Positions 19,399-28,706 of a DNA stretch of 64,000 nt are shown here, piece after piece (within the stretch, counting starts at the first letter, position 1; the number at the start of each line of letters is the position of its first letter). The notes beneath the pieces are model-generated. The model saw nothing but the letters and a program-made list of their open reading frames with translations. It was not told the origin of the DNA and ran no database searches. Position numbers and translations under genes: made by a program. This stretch comes from Vulcaniibacterium tengchongense (GTDB taxonomy: Bacteria; Pseudomonadota; Gammaproteobacteria; Xanthomonadales; Xanthomonadaceae), in the NCBI RefSeq assembly GCF_003814555.1, contig NZ_RKQN01000005.1, forward strand, positions 60,651-124,650, read 5' to 3'.

Positions 19399-20055
19399 AT
19401 GCTCGGCATCGGCGCCTACAAACAACGCATGCCGCGTCCCGAGGACGCCCTGCCCGGGCGCGCCGCGGAGTTGCCGCTGCGCAACGCCCATCACGTGCAC
19501 GGCCGGCCGTTGCGCGGCGAGTTCCCCGGCCTGGCGCGGGTCGCGTTCGGGATGGGCTGTTTCTGGGGCGCCGAGCGCAAGTTCTGGCCGCTGCCGGGCG
19601 TGGAGACCACCGCGGTCGGCTACGCGGGCGGCTATACGCCCCACCCGACCTACCGCGAGGTCTGCAGCGGCCTCACCGGGCATGCGGAAGTGGTGCTGGT
19701 GGTGTACGACCCGGCGCGCATCGGCTTCGACGCGCTGCTGCGGACGTTCTGGGAGAACCACGACCCGACCCAGGGCATGCGCCAGGGCAACGACGTCGGC
19801 ACCCAGTACCGTTCCGTGATCCACTGCCACACGCCGGAGCAGCACGCGGCCGCGCTGGCCAGCCGCGACGCCTACCAGCAGCGGCTGCGCGCGGCCGGTT
19901 ACGGCGCGATCACCACCGAGATCGCGCACCCGGCGCCGCCGTTCTACTACGCCGAGGACGAGCACCAGCAGTACCTGTCGAAGAACCCGCTGGGCTATTG
20001 CGGGCTCGGCGGTACCGGCGTCGGCTGTCCGCTCGGCCTCGCCGCCGGCGCATAG
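19399..20055 (+). CDS. msrA: Peptide-methionine (S)-S-oxide reductase MsrA
   Basis: MsrA reduces methionine-S-sulfoxide. The 218-residue protein is of the long E. coli-type form, with catalytic C54 in [10 protein letters not shown], the substrate motif [12 protein letters not shown], and recycling cysteines in [13 protein letters not shown] near the C-terminus. A strong GGAGGAG ribosome binding site lies 6 nt before the ATG at 19399, which fixes the start. It sits beside the oxyR-ahpF-ahpC cluster, on the opposite strand, so this region groups oxidative-damage functions. Confidence 0.96.
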   Translation: MLGIGAYKQRMPRPEDALPGRAAELPLRNAHHVHGRPLRGEFPGLARVAFGMGCFWGAERKFWPLPGVETTAVGYAGGYTPHPTYREVCSGLTGHAEVVLVVYDPARIGFDALLRTFWENHDPTQGMRQGNDVGTQYRSVIHCHTPEQHAAALASRDAYQQRLRAAGYGAITTEIAHPAPPFYYAEDEHQQYLSKNPLGYCGLGGTGVGCPLGLAAGA

Positions 20056-20299
20056 GCGGCTCCGGTCCGCCGCCGGGATTTCGCCGCGGGATCGAAGACG
20101 TGCGCGCGCTCGCGCGTCGGGCAAGCGCGTCGCCGCCAAGGGGACGGGGCCGCGCCGGCCTCCCGAAGCTTGCGCCGGGATCGGCCGAAGTTCGCGGCCA
20201 GGCGGCCACGACGACCATCGTCCGGAGCGCGGCGCAGGACCTGTGTGCTTTCGATGCGCCCGTCACGCCACCCAGGCAGTCGCAGGCAGGGTTTGCGGC

Positions 20300-20363
20300 C
20301 TTCGGCGGCAGGATGCCGCCGAAGAGCCTGCCGGGGCGTTACTCACGGCGTGTCGCACAATCC
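20300..20363 (+). repeat. Dispersed intergenic repeat, copy 2, with a perfect hairpin (gap 20056-20419)
   Basis: Positions 20300-20310 and 20314-20324 form a perfect 11-bp stem with a 3-nt loop. The adjoining 20315-20363 segment matches copies at 2223-2271 and 50399-50446, the first in inverted orientation. The gap between msrA and oxyR (364 nt, convergent genes) contains no other supported feature. The hairpin could also limit convergent transcription, although no T-tract follows it. Confidence 0.6.
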
Positions 20364-20419
20364 CTGAACGACAAGCGGGCCCTTCGCCGCGCCCGGGACG
20401 GCGGTACGAAGCGTCCCCG

Positions 20420-21370
20420 TTACGCGCGCTTCTCGCGCGGCGCATCCGCCGCGGACGATGCCGGCACCGGCGGCTGCAGCAATTGCGCGGGCAGCTTGCG
20501 GAACTCGTCGGCGAGCTTGAGCAGGAATTCGCCCATCGCCGAGCTGCGCCGCCACAGCATGCCGATCTGCCGGTGCGGCGCCTCGCCGCGGAAGCCGAGC
20601 AGGCGCACGTCCGGCGAGGCCGGTATCGGCGGCTGCACCGCCAGCACCGGCAGCAGGGTGATGCCGACGCCGGCCGCGACCATCTGCCGCAGCGTCTCCA
20701 GGCTGGTGGCGCGGAAGCCGTCGCGCTCGTCGGCGCCGGCCATGCGGCACACGTCCAGCGCCTGGTCGCGCAGGCAATGCCCTTCCTCGAGCAGCAGCAG
20801 GTGCTCGTGGTCGAGGTCGTGCAGGTCCAGGGCCTCGCGCGCGGCCAGCGGATGCTGCTGCGGCACCGCGAGCAGGAACGGCTCGTCGAACAGCGGCTCG
20901 ACGTGCAGCTGGTCGTCGTGGATGGGCAGGGCGAGGATGCCGGCGTCGAGCCGTCCGTCGCGCAGGCGGGCGAGGATCTGGTCGGTCTTCTCCTCGACCA
21001 GCAGCAGTTCCAGGCGCGGGAAGCGCCGGCGCAGGTTCGGCACCACGTGCGGCAGCAGGTACGGCCCGAGCGTCGGGAACAGGCCCAGGCGCACCGTGCC
21101 GGCCTCCGGGTCGCGGCTGCGCCGGGCGATCTCGCCCATCTGCTCGACATCGGCGATGACCTTGCGCGCGCGCTCGGCGATCTCGCGCCCGACCGGCGTC
21201 AGCATCACCCGCCGCGGCGCGCGTTCGACCAGCGCGACGCCGAGCTCGTCCTCGAGCTTCTTGATCTGGGTCGACAGGGTCGGCTGGCTGACGAAGCTGG
21301 CCGCGGCCGCGCGGCCGAAGTGCTTGTGATCGGCCAGGGCCACCAGGTATTTGAGGTCGCGCAGGTTCAA
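20420..21370 (-). CDS. oxyR: Hydrogen-peroxide-sensing LysR-type regulator OxyR, TTG start
   Basis: OxyR senses peroxide by forming a disulfide and activates antioxidant genes. The 316-residue protein has an N-terminal winged helix (MNLRDLKYLVALADHKHFGR) and a LysR effector domain. Its cysteines fall exactly at 199 and 208 in EEGHCLRDQALDVCRM, as in E. coli OxyR. The start codon is TTG at 21370, supported by a GGAGGT site 8 nt upstream and by the fixed family N-terminus. It lies downstream of ahpC-ahpF in the same direction, the Xanthomonas arrangement, with a 356-nt gap. Confidence 0.97.
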   Translation of the reverse strand: MNLRDLKYLVALADHKHFGRAAAASFVSQPTLSTQIKKLEDELGVALVERAPRRVMLTPVGREIAERARKVIADVEQMGEIARRSRDPEAGTVRLGLFPTLGPYLLPHVVPNLRRRFPRLELLLVEEKTDQILARLRDGRLDAGILALPIHDDQLHVEPLFDEPFLLAVPQQHPLAAREALDLHDLDHEHLLLLEEGHCLRDQALDVCRMAGADERDGFRATSLETLRQMVAAGVGITLLPVLAVQPPIPASPDVRLLGFRGEAPHRQIGMLWRRSSAMGEFLLKLADEFRKLPAQLLQPPVPASSAADAPREKRA

Positions 21371-21378
21371 GCGGACGT

Positions 21379-21384
21379 ACCTCC
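21379..21384 (-). promoter_or_regulatory. Ribosome binding site deciding the oxyR TTG start
   Basis: GGAGGT on the minus strand lies 8 nt before the TTG at 21370. No in-frame ATG is present nearby, so this site fixes the non-ATG start. The remaining gap up to ahpF (21385-21726) holds no convincing gene; a TAAGAT hexamer at 21437-21442 (minus) is a possible -10 for oxyR. Confidence 0.6.
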
Positions 21385-21726
21385 ATGCGGGCTGCGGCGG
21401 CCCAGGCGAGCGGCTCGCGCGATGCGGCTGGTGGCGATCTTACTCAATCGGCTGGTCGATCCGCGGTCGCCGTCGTGAGCGGCCCGGCCAGGCGCGCAGG
21501 GCAGGGCCTGCCGGGGAACGGGAGGGGCGTCCGCTGCGCCGCCCGCTTGCGCCTTTGGGCCCCTCGGAAAGGCGCGGCGGCGCCAGTGGGATGGGACCGA
21601 ACGAATGACGAGGGGCGGCTCCGCCGGCCTTAAGGCCCGCACCTCGCGCGACGCCATGCTCGATGCGTGGCGCCGCGCTCGATGCGGCGGGCGGGCTGTC
21701 GATGCAGCGAGCGCCCGCCGTTGCGG

Positions 21727-23313
21727 TCAGGCGGCCGCGGCGGTCGCGCTTTCCGCCGGCGCGCTGGTGCGGATCAGGTGGTCGAACGCGCTCAGCGCCG
21801 CCTTGCTGCCTTCGCCCATCGCGATCACGATCTGCTTGTACGGCACCGTGGTCGCGTCGCCGGCGGCGAACACGCCCGGCACCGAGGTGCGGCCGTGGCC
21901 GTCGACCTCGATCTCGCCGCGCGGGGACAGCGCCACCGTGCCCTTGAGCCAGTCGGTGTTGGGCAGCAGGCCGATCTGCACGAACACGCCTTCCAGCTCG
22001 AGCCGGTGCGTGTCGCCGCCGACGCGGTCCTTGTAGACCAGGCCGGTGACCTTCTGGCCGTCGCCGCTCACCTCGGTGGTCTGCGCGTTCACGATGATCC
22101 TCACGTTCGGCAGGCTGCGCAGCTTGCGCTGCAGCACCTCGTCGGCGCGCAGCTGGGTGTCGAACTCCAGCAGGGTCACGTGGGCGACGATACCGGCCAG
22201 GTCGATCGCCGCCTCGACGCCGGAGTTGCCGCCGCCGATCACCGCCACGCGCTTGCCCTTGAACAGCGGGCCGTCGCAGTGCGGGCAGTAGGTCACGCCC
22301 TTGTTGCGGTACTCCTGCTCGCCCGGCACGTTCATGTTGCGCCAGCGCGCGCCGGTCGACAGCACCACCGACTTCGCTTTCAGCGTCGCGCCGCTGGCCA
22401 GGCGCACGCCGATCAGGCCGTCGGCGCCGGCCGGGATCAGCTCCTCGGCGCGCTGCAGGTTCATGATGTCGACGTCGTACTCGCGCACGTGCTGCTCCAG
22501 CGCGGTGGCCAGCTTCGGGCCTTCGGTGTAGGGCACGGAGATGAAGTTCTCGATCGCCATCGTGTCCAGCACCTGGCCGCCGAAGCGCTCGGCGGCGACG
22601 CCGGTGCGGATGCCCTTGCGCGCGGCGTAGATCGCCGCCGCCGCGCCGGCCGGGCCGCCGCCGACCACCAGCACGTCGAACGGCGCCTTGGTCTTGATCG
22701 CCTCGGCGGCGCGCTGCGCGGCGCCGGTGTCCAGCTTGGCCAGGATCTGCTCGATCGTCATCCGGCCCTGGTCGAACGGCTCGCCGTTGAGGAACACGGT
22801 CGGCACCGCCATCACCTGGCGCGCCTCGACCTCGTCCTGGAACAGCGCGCCGTCGATCGCGACATGGCGGATGTTCGGGTTCAGCACGCTCATCAGGTTC
22901 AGCGCCTGCACCGTGTCCGGGCAGCTCTGGCAGGAGAGCGACATGAAGGTCTCGAAGCGGTAGTCGCCCTCGAGATCGCGGATCTGGTCGGCCACCGCCG
23001 GGTCGAGCTTGGCCGGGTGGCCGCCGACCTGCAGCAGCGCCAGCACCAGCGAGGTGAACTCGTGGCCCATCGGGATGCCGGCGAAGCGCACCGCCACGTC
23101 GGTGCCGACCCGCGCGATCGCGAACGACGGCCGACGCGCGTCGTCGTCGCGGCGGGCGTAGGCGATCTTGTCGGACAGCGCGGCGATGTCCTGCAGCAGG
23201 CCTTCCAGCTCGCGCGACTTCTCGCCGTCGTCGAGCGAGGCGACGAGCTCGATCGGCTGCACGATCTTTTCGAGGTAGGTCTTCAACTGGGTCTTGAGAT
23301 CGGCGTCCAACAT
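21727..23313 (-). CDS. ahpF: Alkyl hydroperoxide reductase subunit F
   Basis: AhpF is the FAD and NADH-dependent disulfide reductase that recycles AhpC. The 528-residue protein has an N-terminal tandem thioredoxin-fold domain with the redox pair in SCQSCPD (about 129-132) and the FAD motif [15 protein letters not shown]. The thioredoxin reductase-type pair lies in YCPHCDGP, followed by the NADH-binding [14 protein letters not shown]. It is transcribed after ahpC, 173 nt downstream, and before oxyR. Length and motif order match the family. Confidence 0.98.
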   Translation of the reverse strand: MLDADLKTQLKTYLEKIVQPIELVASLDDGEKSRELEGLLQDIAALSDKIAYARRDDDARRPSFAIARVGTDVAVRFAGIPMGHEFTSLVLALLQVGGHPAKLDPAVADQIRDLEGDYRFETFMSLSCQSCPDTVQALNLMSVLNPNIRHVAIDGALFQDEVEARQVMAVPTVFLNGEPFDQGRMTIEQILAKLDTGAAQRAAEAIKTKAPFDVLVVGGGPAGAAAAIYAARKGIRTGVAAERFGGQVLDTMAIENFISVPYTEGPKLATALEQHVREYDVDIMNLQRAEELIPAGADGLIGVRLASGATLKAKSVVLSTGARWRNMNVPGEQEYRNKGVTYCPHCDGPLFKGKRVAVIGGGNSGVEAAIDLAGIVAHVTLLEFDTQLRADEVLQRKLRSLPNVRIIVNAQTTEVSGDGQKVTGLVYKDRVGGDTHRLELEGVFVQIGLLPNTDWLKGTVALSPRGEIEVDGHGRTSVPGVFAAGDATTVPYKQIVIAMGEGSKAALSAFDHLIRTSAPAESATAAAA

Positions 23314-23486
23314 GGCGACGGCTCCTTGGAATCGGGGGGACGAACGCCGCGAGCGCCCGGGTGGAGGGAGAGGGAGCGGCCCGGACGTCGCGACATTCGT
23401 GAGGGGTGGAGGCCCGGCGGCGCCGGGCTCCGGTGCGGTCCGCGGGCGCGGACCGCGTGCTCGTCAGAGCGGAGCGGCGCGGCCGC

Positions 23487-24050
23487 TCAGATCTTGCCGA
23501 CCAGGTCCAGCGACGGCTTCAGGGTCTTCTCGCCTTCTTTCCACTTGGCCGGGCAGACCTCGCCCGGGTGGGAGGCGACGTACTGGGCGGCCTTGACCTT
23601 GCGCAGCAGCTCGCTGGCGTCGCGGCCCACGCCCTCGGCGGTGATCTCGACGACCTGGATCACGCCGTTCGGATCGATCACGAAGGTGCCGCGGTCGGCC
23701 AGGCCCTGGCCCTCGCGCATCACCTCGAAGTTGCGGGTGATGGTGCCGGTCGGGTCGCCGATCATCGGGTAGCGGATCTTCTTGATCGCCTCGGAAGTGT
23801 CGTGCCAGGCCTTGTGCGAGAAGTGGGTGTCGGTCGAGACCGAGTAGATCTCCACGCCCAGCTTCTGGAACTCGTCGTACTTGTCGGCCAGGTCTTCCAG
23901 CTCGGTCGGGCAGACGAAGGTGAAGTCCGCCGGGTAGAAGAACACGACCGACCACTTGCCCTTGAGGTCGGCCTCGGTGACCTGGATGAACTCGCCGTTC
24001 TTGAAGGCGGTCGCCTGGAACGGTTTGACTTCGGTGTTGATCAACGACAT
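23487..24050 (-). CDS. ahpC: Alkyl hydroperoxide reductase subunit C (2-Cys peroxiredoxin)
   Basis: AhpC reduces hydrogen peroxide and organic hydroperoxides and is the main scavenger of low endogenous peroxide. The 187-residue protein has peroxidatic C47 in FTFVCPTE and resolving C166 in [10 protein letters not shown], the AhpC/Prx1 layout. [11 protein letters not shown] is the family N-terminus. An AGAGGA ribosome binding site precedes the ATG. It heads the ahpC-ahpF(-oxyR) series and has a -35/-10 pair and an OxyR box upstream, so peroxide induction through OxyR is expected. Confidence 0.98.
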   Translation of the reverse strand: MSLINTEVKPFQATAFKNGEFIQVTEADLKGKWSVVFFYPADFTFVCPTELEDLADKYDEFQKLGVEIYSVSTDTHFSHKAWHDTSEAIKKIRYPMIGDPTGTITRNFEVMREGQGLADRGTFVIDPNGVIQVVEITAEGVGRDASELLRKVKAAQYVASHPGEVCPAKWKEGEKTLKPSLDLVGKI

Positions 24051-24091
24051 CGGATCGTCCTCTTGGGTAAGGGAGGTGGAAAAGTCCGGAT

Positions 24092-24120
24092 AGGGTAGGC
24101 CGGAGGCCTCTATCCATCAA
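24092..24120 (-). promoter_or_regulatory. ahpC promoter
   Basis: On the minus strand TTGATG (24115-24120) and TACCCT (24092-24097) are separated by 17 nt and lie upstream of ahpC. The -35 abuts the OxyR box, the position expected for an activator that contacts the alpha subunit C-terminal domain. Confidence 0.6.
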
Positions 24121-24157
24121 GTTGATTAATGGAATTGAAGCGATAGATTTTTGCTAT
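24121..24157 (-). promoter_or_regulatory. Predicted OxyR-binding site upstream of ahpC
   Basis: The minus strand reads ATAG-N7-CTAT-N7-ATTC-N7-CAAC over 37 bp. The OxyR consensus is ATAG-N7-CTAT-N7-ATAG-N7-CTAT. The distal half-site is perfect and the promoter-proximal half is degenerate. The site ends directly at the -35 hexamer of ahpC. Confidence 0.65.
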
Positions 24158-24236
24158 TGATGGCGCCGGCGCCGCCATCTGCCTACCGACGTGCGGGTGC
24201 CGGGCCCGGTATCAAGCCGGCGGGCGTTCCGCGGGC

Positions 24237-24242
24237 GACAAT
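24237..24242 (+). promoter_or_regulatory. Candidate -10 element for prmC, leaderless spacing
   Basis: GACAAT ends 6 nt before the prmC ATG. With a start point 6-7 nt downstream of the hexamer the transcript would begin at the start codon. Confidence 0.3.
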
Positions 24243-24248
24243 GGCGCG

Positions 24249-25133
24249 ATGAACCCCGCGCCCGCCGCTCCGACCCCCACCATCGCCGCCCTGCTGCGTG
24301 CGGCCGCGGCGCGCCTGCCCGGCGAGGAGGCCCGCGCCGAGGCCGAGCGGCTGCTCGCCCACGCCTTGCGCGTCTCCCCGGCCTGGCTCTACGCGCACGG
24401 CGGCGATGCGGCCGACCCCGCCGGCGCGGCCGCGTTCGAGGGATTGCTCCGGCGCCGCCTCGCCGGCGAGCCGGTGGCCTACCTGCTGGGACGGCGCGGG
24501 TTCTGGCGCTTCGAACTGGAGGTCGGGCCGGCCACCCTGATCCCGCGGCCCGAAACCGAGCGGCTGGTGGAACTGGCCCTGGCGCGGTTGCCGGCGGACC
24601 GGCCGCGGCTGGTCGCCGACCTCGGCACCGGCAGCGGCGCGATCGCGCTGGCCCTGGCCTGGGAGCGGCCGCAGGCGCGGGTGGTCGCCACCGACGCCAG
24701 CGCGGAGGCGTTGGAGGTCGCCGCGCGCAACGCCCGCGCGCTGGGGCTGGCGGTCGAATTCCGCCGCGGCGACTGGCTGGCGCCGCTGGCCGGCGAGCGC
24801 TACCACCTGATCGCCAGCAACCCGCCGTACATCGCCGCGGACGACCCGCACCTGCAGCGCGGCGACCTGCGCCACGAGCCGCGCGCGGCGCTCGCCTCCG
24901 GCACGGACGGATTGGACGCGATCCGCGCGATCGCGCGCGCCGCGCCGGCGCACCTGCATCCCGGCGGCTGGCTGCTGCTCGAGCACGGCTGGGAGCAGGG
25001 CGCGGCGGTGCGCGCGCTGCTGCGGGCGGCGGGCTTCGAAGCGGTGGAGACCGCGCGCGACCTGGAGGACCGCGAACGGGTCACCCTCGGGCGGCGTGCG
25101 GACGCCGCCGGCGGCGAACCGGGTCGCGCGTAG
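24249..25133 (+). CDS. prmC: Peptide chain release factor N5-glutamine methyltransferase PrmC (HemK)
   Basis: PrmC methylates the glutamine of the GGQ motif in release factors RF1 and RF2. The 294-residue protein has an N-terminal helical domain (about 1-85), the linker [15 protein letters not shown] motif [18 protein letters not shown], and the catalytic [10 protein letters not shown]. In many gammaproteobacteria the gene follows prfA; here prfA is about 29 kb away and prmC stands alone, divergent from ahpC and 264 nt before pip. Confidence 0.95.
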   Translation: MNPAPAAPTPTIAALLRAAAARLPGEEARAEAERLLAHALRVSPAWLYAHGGDAADPAGAAAFEGLLRRRLAGEPVAYLLGRRGFWRFELEVGPATLIPRPETERLVELALARLPADRPRLVADLGTGSGAIALALAWERPQARVVATDASAEALEVAARNARALGLAVEFRRGDWLAPLAGERYHLIASNPPYIAADDPHLQRGDLRHEPRAALASGTDGLDAIRAIARAAPAHLHPGGWLLLEHGWEQGAAVRALLRAAGFEAVETARDLEDRERVTLGRRADAAGGEPGRA

Positions 25134-25365
25134 CGGCAGGCTCTGCCGGCAGGGCGCCGCCGCGAGCGCGGTGCGGGACCGCGGTGTCGCCGGCGCCATC
25201 GGTCCCGTGGCCGGATTCCCGCCTCGCTTCGCCCTGCCGGGCCGCGCCGCCGATCGCGGCGGCGACCGCACTGCGCGTCGCGGGACGATGTTCGAGCTGC
25301 GCTGGACGAGCGGACGCTCGGCGCGCGACGGCCGCAGCGGCGCGATCGCCCGCGTGCCGCCGGGC

Positions 25366-25371
25366 TAGAAT
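25366..25371 (+). promoter_or_regulatory. Candidate -10 element for pip
   Basis: TAGAAT ends 26 nt before the pip ATG. The rest of the 264-nt prmC-pip gap shows no gene. Confidence 0.4.
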
Positions 25372-25397
25372 CGCCGCTCCCTCCGCGAGACTCGCCG

Positions 25398-26339
25398 ATG
25401 CGCACGCTCTACCCCGAGATCGAACCCTTCGACAGCGGCATGCTCCAGGTCGACGAGCGGCACGCGCTCTACTACGAGCAGTGCGGCAATCCGGAGGGCA
25501 AGCCGGTGGTGCTGCTGCACGGCGGCCCGGGCGCGGGCTGCAGCCCGCGGATGCGGCGCTTCCACGATCCGGCCAAGTACCGCATCGTGCTGTTCGACCA
25601 GCGCGGCGCGGGCCGCTCCACGCCGCACGCGGACCTGGTCGACAACACCACCTGGCACCTGGTCGCCGACATCGAGACCCTGCGCGAGAAGCTCGGCATC
25701 GCGCGCTGGCAGGTGTTCGGCGGCTCATGGGGCTCGACGCTCGCGCTGGCCTACGCGCAGACCCACCCGCAGCGCGTGACCGAACTCGTCCTGCGCGGCA
25801 TCTTCATGCTGCGCCGCTGGGAGCTGGAGTGGTTCTACCAGGAAGGCGCCTCGCGCCTGTTCCCCGACGCCTGGGAGCACTACCTGGCGGCGATTCCGCC
25901 GGTCGAGCGCCACGACCTGATCAGCGCGTTCCACCGCCGCCTGACCAGCCACGACGAGGCCACCCGCCTGGCCGCGGCCAAGGCCTGGAGCGTGTGGGAG
26001 GGCGCGACCAGCTTCCTGCGCATCGACGAGGATTTCGCTAGGAGCCACGAGGACCCGCGCTTCGCCCTGGCCTTCGCCCGCATCGAGAACCATTACTTCG
26101 TCCACGGCGGCTTCTTCGAGGTCGAGGACCAGCTGCTGCGCGACGCCCACCGCATCGCCGACATCCCCGGCGTGATCGTGCACGGCCGCTACGACGTGGT
26201 CTGCCCGCTGCAGAACGCCTGGGACCTGCACCAGGCCTGGCCGAAAGGCGAGCTGATCGTGACCCCGGCCTCGGGCCACTCGGCGTTCGAGGCCGAGAAC
26301 GTCGACGCCCTCGTGCGCGCGACCGACCGCTTCGCCTGA
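25398..26339 (+). CDS. pip: Proline iminopeptidase
   Basis: The enzyme releases N-terminal proline from peptides. The 313-residue alpha/beta hydrolase (family S33) has the oxyanion-hole segment LLHGGPGAGCSP, the FDQRGAGRS motif, and the nucleophile elbow GGSWGSTLALAYAQ with its serine. The catalytic Asp is probably in HGRYDVVCPL and the catalytic His in ASGHSAFE. The N-terminus MRTLYPEIEPFDSGML is family-typical. It has no signal peptide and is cytoplasmic. It is monocistronic and convergent with the Nudix gene. Confidence 0.96.
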   Translation: MRTLYPEIEPFDSGMLQVDERHALYYEQCGNPEGKPVVLLHGGPGAGCSPRMRRFHDPAKYRIVLFDQRGAGRSTPHADLVDNTTWHLVADIETLREKLGIARWQVFGGSWGSTLALAYAQTHPQRVTELVLRGIFMLRRWELEWFYQEGASRLFPDAWEHYLAAIPPVERHDLISAFHRRLTSHDEATRLAAAKAWSVWEGATSFLRIDEDFARSHEDPRFALAFARIENHYFVHGGFFEVEDQLLRDAHRIADIPGVIVHGRYDVVCPLQNAWDLHQAWPKGELIVTPASGHSAFEAENVDALVRATDRFA

Positions 26340-26359
26340 CCGGCTCCGCCGGCGCCCCT

Positions 26360-26375
26360 CTCCCGCGTGCGGGAG
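26360..26375. repeat. REP-like hairpin between convergent genes
   Basis: A 7-bp perfect stem (CTCCCGC / GCGGGAG) with a 2-nt loop lies between pip and the Nudix gene. The identical stem with a different loop occurs at 32555-32570. It has the look of the CTCTCCCGC-type palindromes that recur between genes in this bacterial group. Confidence 0.6.
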
Positions 26376-26388
26376 CGGGGGACGGGCG

Positions 26389-26949
26389 TCACGCCGCCGG
26401 CGATCCGTCCGGGTTGTGCTCGAGCATCCACAGCCCGCCCCAGAGCTTGAGGTCGAGCTCGTAGCCTTCGCGCTGCTTCTGCATCAGCCAGGCCGTCGCC
26501 CGCGCCCGCGGGACCTCGTGCACGACGATGCGTTCGCCGCCGACGCCGCCGCCCGCGCCGACCTTGACCAGGTCGCGGGCGCGCACGAAGGCGATGCGTT
26601 CGTTGCTCATCCCGGCGGAAGTGGGCCCGATCAGCAGCACCTCGACCCGGCCCGGCTTCCAGCCGGTCTCCTCGACCAGCTCGCGGCGCGCCGCGTCCTC
26701 CAGGGTGTCGGTCGCGTGATCGTCGCCGACCAGCCCGGCCGGCATCTCGATCGTCGGCGCGCCCAGCGGGACGCGCTGCTGCTCGACGAACAGCACCTTG
26801 TCGTCCGGGGTCACCGCGATCACGATCACCGCCATGCCGTCGCCGTGCACCCGTTCGGCGTATTCCCAGGTGCCGCGCCGGCGCAGGCGCAGCCAGCGGC
26901 CCTCGTAGAGGATTTCCGAGTCGGCGTCGGCGTGGGCGTGGTCGTTCAT
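26389..26949 (-). CDS. Nudix hydrolase, ADP-ribose pyrophosphatase-like
   Basis: The 186-residue protein is similar to NudF-type ADP-ribose pyrophosphatases, which cleave nucleoside diphosphate linked metabolites. The Nudix box region is PAGLVGDDHATDT, then DAARRELVEETGW, with the REL-x-EE-x-G core intact. The first conserved Glu of the box appears as Asp (before TLEDAAR). GPTSAGMSNER downstream is typical of the ADP-ribose branch. It lies 31 nt upstream of nothing shared; the exonuclease gene precedes it on the same strand. Confidence 0.88.
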   Translation of the reverse strand: MNDHAHADADSEILYEGRWLRLRRRGTWEYAERVHGDGMAVIVIAVTPDDKVLFVEQQRVPLGAPTIEMPAGLVGDDHATDTLEDAARRELVEETGWKPGRVEVLLIGPTSAGMSNERIAFVRARDLVKVGAGGGVGGERIVVHEVPRARATAWLMQKQREGYELDLKLWGGLWMLEHNPDGSPAA

Positions 26950-26980
26950 CGGTGCTCCGGAAGGGGGATCCGCCCGGATG

Positions 26981-27904
26981 CTACGCCGGAAGCGGTGACG
27001 CCGCGAAGTCGAGGCCGGCGGCCTGATGCAGGCGCCGCCGGGTCATCGGCCCGAAGCGCAGCGCCTCGCACAGCCCGGCCAGCGCCGCGGCATCGGCGGA
27101 GGCGCGGGCGAAGCGCAGCGACAGGTCGCCGAGCGGCGCGTCCAGCGCGATGGTGGCCAGGCGGCGACTGAGCAGGGCCTGCTCCCGGTGCTGGCGCAGC
27201 CGGGCCGCGGCCGCGGCGGCGCCGCGCAGGCGCAGGAACGGGACCTCGTCGACCCGCGCCAGCAGCGCGTCCAGCGTGCCGAAGTGGCCCAGCAGCGCGG
27301 CCGCGGTCTTGGCGCCGATGCCCGGCACGCCGGGGATGTTGTCGATCGCGTCGCCGGTCAGCGCCAGGTAGTCGGCGATCTGATGCGCGTGCACGCCGTG
27401 GCGCTCGAACACCCCGGCCGCGCCCCAGCGCTGGCCGCGGGCGAAGTCCCACTGCTCGTCGTGCTCGCCGAGCAACTGCGACAGGTCCTTGTCGGCGGAG
27501 ACGATCACCGCGCGGAAGCCGTGCGGGCGCAGCGCCCAGGCCGCGCTGCCGATCAGGTCGTCCGCCTCGTACTCGCCGTGCGCCAGGGTCGCGAGGCCGA
27601 GCGCCGCGCACAGCGCCTTGCAGTGGCCGAACTGGCGCTTGAGCTCCTCCGGCGCCGGCTCGCGGTTGGCCTTGTAGGCCGGGTACAGGGCGTTGCGGAA
27701 GCAGGAGTCCAGCGCCTCGTCGAACGCGACCGCGATGTGCTGCGGCCGCGCGCGGTCGAGCAGCTCGAGCAGGAAGCGGGCGAAGCCGTGCACGGCGTTG
27801 GTCGGCCAGCCGTCGGCGTCGTGGAATTCGTTCGGCATCGAATGCCAGGCCCGGAACACGTACAGGCTGGCATCGACGAGATAAAGCGGCGTGGGCGTGG
27901 CCAT
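26981..27904 (-). CDS. 5'-3' exonuclease (FEN/ExoIX-like)
   Basis: This stand-alone 307-residue nuclease resembles the 5'-nuclease domain of DNA polymerase I and ExoIX/Xni. It has the acidic metal-binding segments YLVDASLYVFRAW, VAFDEALDSCFR, EYEADDLIGS and VSADKDLSQLL. A helix-hairpin-helix (GDAIDNIPGVPGIGAKTAA) binds the DNA backbone. YPAYKANRE is the conserved arch residue set. The ATG at 27904 gives a clean N-terminus. A role in flap or RNA-primer processing is inferred from the family. Confidence 0.92.
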   Translation of the reverse strand: MATPTPLYLVDASLYVFRAWHSMPNEFHDADGWPTNAVHGFARFLLELLDRARPQHIAVAFDEALDSCFRNALYPAYKANREPAPEELKRQFGHCKALCAALGLATLAHGEYEADDLIGSAAWALRPHGFRAVIVSADKDLSQLLGEHDEQWDFARGQRWGAAGVFERHGVHAHQIADYLALTGDAIDNIPGVPGIGAKTAAALLGHFGTLDALLARVDEVPFLRLRGAAAAAARLRQHREQALLSRRLATIALDAPLGDLSLRFARASADAAALAGLCEALRFGPMTRRRLHQAAGLDFAASPLPA

Positions 27905-27969
27905 GAAAGCGGGACCGGGGAGAGGAGCGAGGGAGGGCGGAGGCCGGGAAGCTTGCTTTCTCCCGCCTT

Positions 27970-28593
27970 TCACCCCTTGCCGCCCGTTTCCGGCGCTTCC
28001 CATTCGGTGAGCAGCGCCGCCGGGTCCGGGCGCTCGCGCTCCGGCGCGTCGAGCCTGGGCGTGCCGATGTGAATGAAGCCGGCGACCTGTTCCCCCGGCC
28101 CCAGCCCCAGCCACTGCGCGACCACCGGGTCGTAGGCCGGCCAGCCGGTCAGCCAGACCGCGCCGTAGCCCAGCGCCTGCGCCGCCTGCAGCAGGGCGAA
28201 GCAGACGCAGGCGGCGGTGGCGAAGCGCTCGGACTCGGGGATCTGCGGGTCCGGGCCCAGGCGGGCGATCACCGCCACCACCAGCGGCGCGTGCGAGAAG
28301 CGCTGGCGGTCCTTTTCGAACGCGGCTTCGCCGCCCTCGGGATGGCGTTCGCGCCCGCGCGCGGCCAGGCGTTCGCCGAAGGCGTGGCGGGCCGCGCCGC
28401 GGAAGCTCAGGAAGCGGAACGGCACCCGCTTGCCGTGGTCGGGCACCCGGACCGCCGAGCGCAGCATGCGCAGCAGGGTGGGCCGGTCCGGACCGGGGTC
28501 GCCGAGCTGCCGGGCCGGGACCGAGCGGCGGGCGTCGAGCGCGGCCAGGGCCGTATCGAAATCGGAGCGGTATTCAGGGATGATTGGCGACAT
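27970..28593 (-). CDS. Nitroreductase family protein (YdjA-like)
   Basis: The 207-residue protein has the FMN-binding nitroreductase fold, with RRSVPARQLGDP at the N-terminus in place of the usual RRS-x-R motif and ALQAAQALGYGAVWLTGW in the C-terminal half. It is closest in layout to YdjA-type minimal nitroreductases. The physiological substrate is unknown. The start diverges from the DUF1631 gene, with about 113 nt between them. The exonuclease gene lies 65 nt downstream on the same strand. Confidence 0.88.
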   Translation of the reverse strand: MSPIIPEYRSDFDTALAALDARRSVPARQLGDPGPDRPTLLRMLRSAVRVPDHGKRVPFRFLSFRGAARHAFGERLAARGRERHPEGGEAAFEKDRQRFSHAPLVVAVIARLGPDPQIPESERFATAACVCFALLQAAQALGYGAVWLTGWPAYDPVVAQWLGLGPGEQVAGFIHIGTPRLDAPERERPDPAALLTEWEAPETGGKG

Positions 28594-28706
28594 CGGTCAC
28601 AAAAGGCGGCAGACGGCGGAGCCGGCGATGTCGTATCTTGCCATTGAGTAGCAAGAGGCTGCCGAACTGCGGCAGTTTCGGTCCTAGCAACCCCGGGGAA
28701 TCTCTC

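Noticed and set aside
20300..20324. Rho-independent terminator for msrA or oxyR
   Set aside because: The 11-bp stem is perfect but lacks a T-tract on either side, and the flanking sequence matches the dispersed repeat, so it is listed as a repeat.
28584..28706. TTG start for the DUF1631 protein upstream of 28707
   Set aside because: The added 41 residues are Arg/Ser-rich, not family-like, and overlap the nitroreductase start codon.
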